Below are positions 16,851 through 24,162 of a stretch of DNA of 38,947 nucleotides, piece after piece. The position numbers and the translations under genes are program-made. Location of the stretch: NCBI GenBank assembly GCA_015486845.1, contig WFQU01000180.1, positions 1 to 38,947 on the forward strand. The letters are read 5' to 3'. The number at the start of each line of letters is the position of its first letter. The first letter of the stretch is position 1. The notes under the pieces are model-generated. The model made no database searches and had not been told where the DNA came from. It was given only the letters and a program-made list of their open reading frames with translations. Origin of the DNA: Anaerolineae bacterium. GTDB taxonomy: Bacteria; Chloroflexota; Anaerolineae; JAADDB01.

Positions 16851-18356
16851 ATGAGCCTGAACGCTATACCATTACTTTCCATAATTATGTTTTTGCCCTT
16901 GCTGGGGGCTTTAGTCGTTCTCATTTTGCCCGGAGAAGAGAACCAAAAATGGTGGTCACTTTTGGTGACGACACTAACTTTTTTGCTCTCTTTGGCGCTC
17001 TTCTTTTACTGGAAAAATGGGGAAGCCGGCTTCCAGTTCGTGGAGCGTTACGCCTGGATTCCCCAATTAGGGATCGATTATCATCTCGGCGTGGATGGCA
17101 TCAGCCTCTTTTTGGTGTTGTTGACGACTTTCTTAGGGCCGTTGACCATTCTCTTTTCCTGGGATATCAAAGACCGGTTGAAGACCTATTTGTTCTTGAT
17201 GCTCTTGCAGGAAGCCGGGGTCATTGGCGTATTCATTTCCTTAGATATGGTTTTGTTCTACCTGTTCTGGGAGTTAACACTCATCCCCATGTATTTCCTC
17301 ATCGGCTTGTGGGGCGGGCCGAGACGGGTTTACGCGGCGGTCAAGTTCTTCATTTACACGATGCTGGGCAGCACGCTGATGATCATCGCTATCTTGGCGC
17401 TGCGCTATTTCTACGGCAGCTTCGATTTCGTGGATTTGTTGCACGGTAAGGGTTTGCCGGCCACGGCACAGTTGGCATTTTTCGGCGCTTTTGCGCTGGC
17501 TTTTGCCATCAAAGTACCGTTGTTCCCCTTCCACACCTGGTTGCCGGACGCTCATGTGCAAGCCCCCACGGCGGGATCAGTCGTCCTGGCCGGCGTCTTG
17601 CTGAAAATGGGCACCTACGGCTTGGTGCGCTTCTGCTTGCCGCTCTTTCCAGCGGCAACGAAACAAATGGTGCCGGTCATGATGACTTTGGCTATTATCG
17701 GCATTCTTTACGCCGCTTTGGTGGCTTTGCGGCAAAAAGATCTGAAAGGGCTGGTCGCCTATTCTTCCATTGCCCACTTGGGTTTCGTGGTATTGGGCAT
17801 TTTCGCACTGAATCCCTCCGGTATCAGCGGTGCAGTGCTGCAGATGGTCAACCACGGCGTGAGCACGGGCGGGCTGTTCTTTTTGGTGGGGATGCTCTAC
17901 CACCGGGCACATCGCCGCATGGTAGCTGACTTCGGCGGGCTCTGGAAACAACTGCCTGTTTTCGGCGCCTTTTTCTTAGTGATCATGCTCAGCTCGATTG
18001 GATTGCCCGGCTTGAACGGTTTTGTCGGCGAATTCAACATTTTGATCGGCGCATTCAAAGCCAGTAAAATAGCGGCCTTTATTGCTACCATCGGTATCAT
18101 TTTCGCGGCCTGGTATCTATTGTACGCGTTTCGTCAGGTTATGGAAGGCCCTTTGGATAAACCAGAGAACAAGCTTTTGCCCGATTTGAACGCCCGCGAG
18201 ATTATCATTTTGGCTTCTTTGGTCGCGGTGATCTTGCTCATCGGCTTGTTCCCGAATATTTTCTTTGCCAAAATTAACCCGTCGGTGCTGGAACTGGTAC
18301 ATTTCGTGAAGATTCATGCGGCGCCGGTGCTCATTACGCCCTTGCCAACGCAATGA
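16851..18356 (+). CDS. nuoM: NADH-quinone oxidoreductase subunit M
   Basis: Second antiporter-like proton-pumping subunit of the membrane arm. 501 aa, 14 predicted transmembrane helices. Conserved pair E141 (YLFWELTLIPMYFLIGLWGG) and K221 (FAIKVPLFPFHTWLPDAHVQ), then APTAGSVVLAGVLLKMGTYG. The second half contains KDLKGLVAYSSIAHLGFV and GLPGLNGFVGE, typical of NuoM. It starts 31 nt after nuoL; a GGAG lies 11 nt before the ATG and AGGA directly abuts it, so the ribosome binding site is not ideal. Nothing else is unusual. Confidence 0.96.
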   Translation: MSLNAIPLLSIIMFLPLLGALVVLILPGEENQKWWSLLVTTLTFLLSLALFFYWKNGEAGFQFVERYAWIPQLGIDYHLGVDGISLFLVLLTTFLGPLTILFSWDIKDRLKTYLFLMLLQEAGVIGVFISLDMVLFYLFWELTLIPMYFLIGLWGGPRRVYAAVKFFIYTMLGSTLMIIAILALRYFYGSFDFVDLLHGKGLPATAQLAFFGAFALAFAIKVPLFPFHTWLPDAHVQAPTAGSVVLAGVLLKMGTYGLVRFCLPLFPAATKQMVPVMMTLAIIGILYAALVALRQKDLKGLVAYSSIAHLGFVVLGIFALNPSGISGAVLQMVNHGVSTGGLFFLVGMLYHRAHRRMVADFGGLWKQLPVFGAFFLVIMLSSIGLPGLNGFVGEFNILIGAFKASKIAAFIATIGIIFAAWYLLYAFRQVMEGPLDKPENKLLPDLNAREIIILASLVAVILLIGLFPNIFFAKINPSVLELVHFVKIHAAPVLITPLPTQ

Positions 18357-18451
18357 TGGTTAGTAGATGGCGAATCGCATTATGACAGGCCATTTCGCAG
18401 CCTGAGGAACGCTATCTGATTTGTTAAGTCCTGGGAGGACGAGTAGAACGG

Positions 18452-19894
18452 ATGACGATAACACTGCCTTCTATAAGTTTATTGCCTTATTTGCCGGAGA
18501 TTGTCTTGCTGATCACGGCGTTACTGGTCCTGGTTATCGATACTTTTGCGGGCGAGAAACGCTGGCTGGTCTGGTTAGCTTTATTAGGAACGATCGTGGC
18601 CGGTGTGACCACCTGGTCGTTATCCCTAGGACCTACATTATACCTGCAGGATATGCTTGCGGCTGATCCATACGCGCTTTTCATTGACATGGTGGTTCTG
18701 ATCATTACAGCCATTTCGCTCTTGCTGGCGTATGACTGGCTCAACAGCCACGCCCACCAGCAAGGAGAATATGTAGCCTTGTTGCTCTTCTCTGCCGTCG
18801 GCATGATGACCATGGGGGCAGCCACCAACGTGATAACGATTTTCGTGGCGCTGGAGATTCTGTCGTTGTCATTATACGTGTTGACCGGCTTTGCCCGTGA
18901 ACGGTTGACGTCGGGTGAGGCAGCGCTAAAATACTTCTTACTGGGCGCTTTTGCTTCAGCATTCTTCCTCTACGGCGTCGCATTGCTTTACGGTGCAACC
19001 GGCCATTTCGATTTAGTTGGCATCGGGAAGAACATGGCCGGCACAGGTTTGATGGCGGCTGCCGGCGTGGCGCTTTTGTTAGTCGGCTTCTCTTTCAAGG
19101 TTGCACTGGCGCCTTTCCACATGTGGACACCGGATGTATACCAGGGCGCCCCCACTTCAGTGACGGCATTCATGTCCGTGGGCGCGAAAGCAGCCGGATT
19201 TGCTGCTTTTCTGCGTTTCTTCCACGTGGCGTTGGCTGGAAGTTATGCGACCTGGGGACCGGCGTTAGCCGCTTTGGCGGTGCTCACCATGACGTGGGGC
19301 AACTTAGCAGCGTTGAACCAGGAAAGCGTGAAGCGGATGTTGGCTTATTCCAGCATCGCCCATGCTGGCTACGCGCTGGTGGGGCTGGCAGCCGGCAACG
19401 CATTAGGCATGAGCGGGCTACTCTTCTATTTGCTGGCTTATGCTTTCATGAATTTAGGCGCTTTTGGCGTGATCATCATGTTGGAGAAAAAAGGCAGCGG
19501 CGATCTATCTATGTCTGCCCTGCGCGGCACAGCTCGGGAACATCCTTTGCTAGCGGCAACCATGGCTGTTTTCATGTTCAGCCTGGCCGGCGTGCCGCCT
19601 TTGGCCGGTTTCTTCGGTAAATTTTATGTCTTCGGCGCGGCCGTCAAAGCGAACATGACCTGGTTAGCCATCGTCGGCATCATCAACAGCGCGATATCCG
19701 CCTACTACTATTTGCGTGTTTCTGTGTTAATGTATATGGTTGAGCCGGACGAGAATACGACAGATGTTGCTACAAACAACCGCCCGGTATTAGCTTTTGC
19801 TCTGCTGGTCGCGCTGGTCTTCGTTATCGGCATTGGCTTGTGGCCCGGCATTTGGATGCAAATGGCCCAGCAAGCCGCGGCGTTGTTAGGATAA
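18452..19894 (+). CDS. nuoN: NADH-quinone oxidoreductase subunit N
   Basis: Third antiporter-like pumping subunit, the one nearest the quinone module. 480 aa, 14 predicted transmembrane helices. Charged residues: E135 (FVALEILSLSLYVLTGFAR) and K216 (FKVALAPFHMWTPDVYQGAP), followed by TSVTAFMSVGAKAAGFAA. It is the last gene of the operon: a strong intrinsic terminator begins 24 nt after the stop codon. A GGGAGGA lies about 12 nt before ATG 18452. The 95-nt gap from nuoM shows no promoter that I can support. Confidence 0.96.
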   Translation: MTITLPSISLLPYLPEIVLLITALLVLVIDTFAGEKRWLVWLALLGTIVAGVTTWSLSLGPTLYLQDMLAADPYALFIDMVVLIITAISLLLAYDWLNSHAHQQGEYVALLLFSAVGMMTMGAATNVITIFVALEILSLSLYVLTGFARERLTSGEAALKYFLLGAFASAFFLYGVALLYGATGHFDLVGIGKNMAGTGLMAAAGVALLLVGFSFKVALAPFHMWTPDVYQGAPTSVTAFMSVGAKAAGFAAFLRFFHVALAGSYATWGPALAALAVLTMTWGNLAALNQESVKRMLAYSSIAHAGYALVGLAAGNALGMSGLLFYLLAYAFMNLGAFGVIIMLEKKGSGDLSMSALRGTAREHPLLAATMAVFMFSLAGVPPLAGFFGKFYVFGAAVKANMTWLAIVGIINSAISAYYYLRVSVLMYMVEPDENTTDVATNNRPVLAFALLVALVFVIGIGLWPGIWMQMAQQAAALLG

Positions 19895-19917
19895 ATGGGC
19901 TAATAGGTTAGCAAAAT

Positions 19918-19949
19918 GCCCCGTCCGATAAAGGCGGGGCTTTTTCTTT
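19918..19949 (+). terminator. Intrinsic terminator of the nuo operon
   Basis: GCCCCG-t-CC, a six-base loop (gataaa), then GGCGGGGC and TTTTTCTTT. The stem is eight G:C-rich pairs with one bulged base, directly followed by a U-run. It lies 24 nt after nuoN and before surE. Confidence 0.92.
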
Positions 19950-19988
19950 GCTTCTAATAATTTCACTTTGGTTGTGGGAGGGAACAAA

Positions 19989-20801
19989 TTGAGCAAGAAA
20001 CCATTGGTTCTGGTCACGAATGACGATGGTATTCTGTCACCGGGACTACGTGCCGCGGCAGAAGCGGTGCATGATATAGCCGACTTGTTGTTGGTTGCGC
20101 CTATGCACCAACAAAGCAGCATGGGGCGCAGTCTGCCCCGTTTGAAAGACGGCGTCTTTCAATTAGCAATGATCGATGTGGGCGGAGGGGTGCTGACCGG
20201 TTACGGTCTGCCCGGTTCCCCGGCGCAATCAGTGATGTACGGCATTCTGGAATTGGATTATCCGCGCCCCGATTTAGTCATCAGCGGCATCAATTACGGC
20301 GAAAATATGGGTACCGGCTCCACCATTTCCGGCACGGTGGGCGCTGCCTTGCAAGCGGCGGATATGGGTATCCCGGCATTGGCTGTCTCTTTAGAAACAG
20401 ACCGCGCTTTTCATTACAAATATGGCGAAGTAGATTGGCATGTGGCCCAACATTTCGTCCGCTATTTCGTCCAACAGATGCTACAGAAACGCATGCCGTT
20501 TGACGTGGACGTGCTCAGTGTCAACGTGCCCAATGTAGCCAGTGCAGAAACCCCTTGGCGGATCACGAGACAATCCCGGCAATCTTATTATCGCTCTCAG
20601 CCCACGGGGCGCAAAACGCCCATCGAGGGCGGCATTCTGGATTACCAAATATCCATCGATTGGCACACGTTAGAGCACGATTCGGACATTTACGGTTTTG
20701 TCGCCGATCGGGTCGTGACCGTCACGCCGTTAAGCATCGATTTGACTTCCCGCGTCACGCTTTCCGCTTTGCAGGAACTGTTGGCTGCAGGTGACGCCTA
20801 A
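19989..20801 (+). CDS. surE: 5'/3'-nucleotidase SurE
   Basis: Metal-dependent phosphatase that removes phosphate from nucleoside monophosphates; cytoplasmic. 270 aa. Family landmarks: LVLVTNDDGILSPGL with metal ligands D12 and D13, APMHQQSSMGRS (metal/substrate loop), LPGSPAQSV replacing the common GTPADCV, and VISGINYGENMGTGSTISGTVGAA with N102. Ser in place of the usual Thr, and Gln-Ser in place of Asp-Cys, are mild deviations in the substrate loop. I start it at TTG 19989 because GGGAGGG lies 6 nt upstream; the longer in-frame start at 19968 would place that site inside the coding region. It stands after the nuo terminator and so must have its own promoter, which I cannot see in the 40-nt gap. 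Confidence 0.92.
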   Translation: MSKKPLVLVTNDDGILSPGLRAAAEAVHDIADLLLVAPMHQQSSMGRSLPRLKDGVFQLAMIDVGGGVLTGYGLPGSPAQSVMYGILELDYPRPDLVISGINYGENMGTGSTISGTVGAALQAADMGIPALAVSLETDRAFHYKYGEVDWHVAQHFVRYFVQQMLQKRMPFDVDVLSVNVPNVASAETPWRITRQSRQSYYRSQPTGRKTPIEGGILDYQISIDWHTLEHDSDIYGFVADRVVTVTPLSIDLTSRVTLSALQELLAAGDA

Positions 20802-20876
20802 CCTTCTCGATCCAGAACCAAAAACCCGACGCAGAGCCGCTGAGGTACAGAGATTAAAGTCAAGGCAAATCCCACA

Positions 20877-20972
20877 AAATGTCATCGCGAGGCGGTCGAA
20901 GCGTGCCGAAGCGAACCCCCACACCGCTTTGGAGATTGCTTCGCCCCCCTACGGGGGCTCGCAATGACATTT
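20877..20972. repeat. 96-bp palindromic REP/MITE-like element
   Basis: The ends AAATGTCATCGCGAG (20877-20891) and CTCGCAATGACATTT (20958-20972) are inverted copies with one mismatch; the inside holds CCCCCCTACGGGGG-type pairing. A further flanking pair, GGCAAAT at 20864 and ATTTGCC at 20969-20975, may extend it. The motif resembles the gtcattgcgag-type repeats that are frequent in many environmental bacterial genomes. The region from here to 21122 holds only decayed gcagagacgc-like repeats and no gene. Confidence 0.8.
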
Positions 20973-21122
20973 GCCTGGCTGAACTGTGTAACTCCTATAA
21001 AAGTTCCCCTTTGCGTTCTTACCCCACTTTGCGGCTTGGCGTTAACTGTTTTTTGCCTCTGCGTCTCTTGCGTCTCTACGTCAAATCTCTGCTCAGTGCA
21101 CAAGAATCTTACCGCTAAGTGC

Positions 21123-22949
21123 CTAAACGTGATAAGTTGTATAGAGCAGAACGAGCGCGTTGCCAGCTAAAATTACGAGCAGCCCCAGGGCAACCCGCCA
21201 AACAATCGCCCCTTTTTCCTCGCTGAGTTCGGCTATGCCACTCACTAACAATGTGTAAATTGGCAACAAGGCTGGGAAGAGATAGCGTCCTTGGGGCTGC
21301 CACGGTTGGCCGATCATGGGCAGCAAACTCTGTAGCGTGGCCATGAGGACAGCTAAAGTAGCAAAAACGAGCAGATTTCGTTCCCACCCGGCGGGTAAAC
21401 GGCACCAACGCCGCCAGGCACCCCACAGCGCGATCAGGTTCGCCGCCAGCAAGAGTGGGTACCAGATGGTCGGCAGTGGCCGCTGCAGCCAACCGAAATT
21501 GCCCCAAAAGCCGGCGAAAGTCAGAAGTGTATACAGCGCGTAGCGGTGCAAAGCCGGCCAACGGTAATTGGCCGGCTTAAATAGTTGGTCCGGATAAGAC
21601 AAGGGGACTTTGAGCCAAACAGACAAAGCGGGCAGAAAGCGGGTGCCGCGCCGGGCCGGCTGTTCGCAATCGCCGTTAGTCAGGATATTTATTCTTTTCC
21701 CGGCGATCGTTAGCCGCAGGTTGTCCGCCCAGAGCTTACCAACGACGGCCGGCTGACCGTGGGCACCAACGCCGATGGCCACCCGCACCGTGGTGGCGTT
21801 TGGAGCGATGGTGTGTCGCACGTTAATTTCTTGCCAATCCGGGTTAGGCCGGAAACAGTAGTCGCTGCGGCTCACGTTGTCGGTGACCGATAAACAGACA
21901 GTGCCGCTTCCCGCGGCAGCGCGAACCCAGCCGCTGAACACTACCGTTTTGCCCTGCAATTGGTGCACCCGCGGTGCTGACAACGGTTGGGCGATATGAT
22001 GACGGCGCGATGTGTCGGCATCAGTTAACTGGAACCCATGACTGCCTCGCAGTCCGGCACCGGCCAGGCGCTGCGCCGGCTGCGCCCGGCTATCCTGCCA
22101 CCAACTGGTCGCCCATTTTCCCTGTGGCAAGAAGAGCCATGTTGTGGCCAAGAGCAAACTCCCTCCCAAGACGATAGTGTATAGCAACGCGTAGCGACGT
22201 TCTCTTGCTTTCAGCCAGAAAAAGGGAAGCAGAAACGCCGTTGACCCGAGAAATAATGTCGTGCGTTTGCTTTGCCAGGCCAACAAAAGGAGTAGTGGCA
22301 GGACCAACAAATGCCAGCGGCGCAGCCGGCGCAGCGAGAGGAATGCGACAGCGAAAAACAACGCACCCGCCAAATTGGCCAAGTTGTCGCTATTCAGGCT
22401 ACTGCCGATAAACAACGGCATGGGACTGAGCCACAATGCGAGGGGCAATCCGTAACGCAGCAACGGCTTGCCCGGCCAGAGTTCCCGGCCAATCATGGCA
22501 ACTGTGAGCAGCAACAAAGCATAAAGAAGCAGAGAATAGACCCGGCCGGCATAGAGTTCGGCGGTCGGCGGCGTGTGCGCCGGCAGAATACGGTAGGCGA
22601 GTGCCAAAGGAAAATAGTAGAGCGGCTTTTCGTCGCCGACTTGCTCGGCGGAACGACGCAAGAACGGGTTTTGAGCAAAACGGCTGGGTAACGGAACAGG
22701 CCGGTTTTGTCCCGTCCAGCGCCAGAAATGGTGCCGATCCAATGCCTGAATGATGCGTCGTTGTAATGAGAAATCAGGCCGTTGGGGGAGATAACCGTTT
22801 TGTGCCCACAGCCGGGCATATTCGTAATGGCCCGGCTCATCCGGCGCTTGCCAGGGCGGCACAACGGCGATGTAAAGCAACCCGAGAAGCAAAGTCGCCC
22901 AGAAAAAAGTATAGGGAGAGCGAATCTGGTTCGGCCAATGGCGCTTCAT
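21123..22949 (-). CDS. Predicted GT-C/DUF2142-type integral membrane protein with extracytoplasmic insert
   Basis: 608-aa membrane protein with about 11-12 hydrophobic segments. The first loop reads VPPWQAPDEPGHYEYARLWA with the paired acidic residues D37-E38, the position where GT-C glycosyltransferases of the PMT/ArnT type carry their catalytic Asp. EKPLYYFPLALAYRILP and QPQGRYLFPALLPIYTLL are also typical of the DUF2142/PMT-like group. Residues about 290-420 are hydrophilic (GKTVVFSGWVRAAAGSG, then ITNG-like beta-sandwich sequence) and look like a carbohydrate-binding jelly-roll inserted between two membrane blocks. It is the last gene of a three-gene unit: its ATG comes 1 nt after the preceding stop codon. 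Transfer of a sugar from a polyprenyl carrier to a surface glycan or protein is an inference; substrate unknown. Confidence 0.75.
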   Translation of the reverse strand: MKRHWPNQIRSPYTFFWATLLLGLLYIAVVPPWQAPDEPGHYEYARLWAQNGYLPQRPDFSLQRRIIQALDRHHFWRWTGQNRPVPLPSRFAQNPFLRRSAEQVGDEKPLYYFPLALAYRILPAHTPPTAELYAGRVYSLLLYALLLLTVAMIGRELWPGKPLLRYGLPLALWLSPMPLFIGSSLNSDNLANLAGALFFAVAFLSLRRLRRWHLLVLPLLLLLAWQSKRTTLFLGSTAFLLPFFWLKARERRYALLYTIVLGGSLLLATTWLFLPQGKWATSWWQDSRAQPAQRLAGAGLRGSHGFQLTDADTSRRHHIAQPLSAPRVHQLQGKTVVFSGWVRAAAGSGTVCLSVTDNVSRSDYCFRPNPDWQEINVRHTIAPNATTVRVAIGVGAHGQPAVVGKLWADNLRLTIAGKRINILTNGDCEQPARRGTRFLPALSVWLKVPLSYPDQLFKPANYRWPALHRYALYTLLTFAGFWGNFGWLQRPLPTIWYPLLLAANLIALWGAWRRWCRLPAGWERNLLVFATLAVLMATLQSLLPMIGQPWQPQGRYLFPALLPIYTLLVSGIAELSEEKGAIVWRVALGLLVILAGNALVLLYTTYHV

Positions 22950-22950
22950 C

Positions 22951-24162
22951 TCACGGCAGGAGCCGTTCTCGCCAGGCCCATTGTCCCAGCAGCGCGATGA
23001 AGAATCCCACCAGGAAAGCAGCCAACGCTAATGCTTCAGGCGACCGCTGCGGCGCTGCCGGTTCCGGTTTCTCAGGGCCGCTGTCGATGTGCACCGTACG
23101 CAACTGGGCGATTTGTTCTGCCCGAATTTCGCTGATCTTGCGCTGCAAAATGTTATAGCTGTTCTCGGCGTTGTCTTTTTCTCGGATCAACTGTTTCAGC
23201 GTAAATGTTTCGTCGGCCAACTGCTTCTGCAAAGCGTTAGCTTCCGGCTCTAAAATAGCAACGCGCTGGCTGATGCGTTCTTGTTCCGTTGTGACAGCTT
23301 GTCCCACGGCGCTCAGGTCAGGTAGCGCGGACAATTGCTGGCTGCTGAATTGGTCTTCTGCCGGGATGGCTAATGTGTCCACCATGGCTAACGGCAGCTG
23401 TTGAACCGGAGTCCCTGCTTTGCGGGCGGCGGTGATCCGTGATTGCAGTGCGGACAAAGTGGCTTGTGTGTGGCGTAAGTCGGCTAACTGCTGGTTCACG
23501 ATGCCTAATTGAATAGAAGGCTCCACGAAACCGCCGTAGCCAGTTTTGAGCCCGGTGCGCTCGTTCACTTCCACTGCCAGCCTGCCCTCGGAGACCAACC
23601 CTAAGCCGGTCTTGGCTTTGTAATCCTGCAATGCCCGGTCTTTTTCCTGCAATTGTTGGTAAGCTTGTTGGGCCGCTTTTTGGATGCCCGGCAAATCGCT
23701 GTTGGGATAATAATAAAGCTCGTTGGCTTCCCGGCAGACGATGGCAGCCCATGTTTGTAGCAAGTCGGTCGTGAGCGCCGGCGTGTCCGCTTTGGCGGTA
23801 AGTTTCACAAAAACAGCCTGGGAAGAAGCAGATTGAATCCATTGCCGCAGCGTGAGGGGGGTGCGCTGCTCTTTAGGAAGGCGGTTACCCATGGCGACAA
23901 TGACCTTATTCAAGACACCTTTACTTTGGGCTAACATAGCAACCTGGTAGCGGATGTCGTTACGGGTATCTGGGTTAGTTTGCAAGCCCGTGGTGAAATT
24001 CCATTTATCACGATTGGGTGGCGGCACGAGAAGCATTAGCTCCGCGCTGTAGAGCTTCGGCGCGTTGCCGGTGAAGCGAGGCAACACGGCGGCCAGCCCG
24101 CCTGCGATGAGCCCTACGATGATGGCAATGATTACAAAACGCAGCCATGTTTTTTTGATCAT
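22951..24162 (-). CDS. Wzz/GumC-like polysaccharide chain-length regulator
   Basis: 403 aa with one transmembrane helix near each end (about 8-27 and 375-397), a large extracytoplasmic middle and predicted coiled coil (about 155-190 and 290-345). This is the layout of Wzz/PCP proteins, which set the length of exported polysaccharide. The N-terminal part after the first helix (YSAELMLLVPPP, then NDIRYQVAMLAQSKGVLNKV) resembles the Wzz domain. The last segment before the second helix is Pro-rich, as in the family. There is no Walker motif, so it is a PCP without a fused tyrosine kinase. Its ATG overlaps the stop of the upstream gene by four bases, and one nt separates its stop from the next start, so all three are translationally coupled. 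Confidence 0.75.
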   Translation of the reverse strand: MIKKTWLRFVIIAIIVGLIAGGLAAVLPRFTGNAPKLYSAELMLLVPPPNRDKWNFTTGLQTNPDTRNDIRYQVAMLAQSKGVLNKVIVAMGNRLPKEQRTPLTLRQWIQSASSQAVFVKLTAKADTPALTTDLLQTWAAIVCREANELYYYPNSDLPGIQKAAQQAYQQLQEKDRALQDYKAKTGLGLVSEGRLAVEVNERTGLKTGYGGFVEPSIQLGIVNQQLADLRHTQATLSALQSRITAARKAGTPVQQLPLAMVDTLAIPAEDQFSSQQLSALPDLSAVGQAVTTEQERISQRVAILEPEANALQKQLADETFTLKQLIREKDNAENSYNILQRKISEIRAEQIAQLRTVHIDSGPEKPEPAAPQRSPEALALAAFLVGFFIALLGQWAWRERLLP

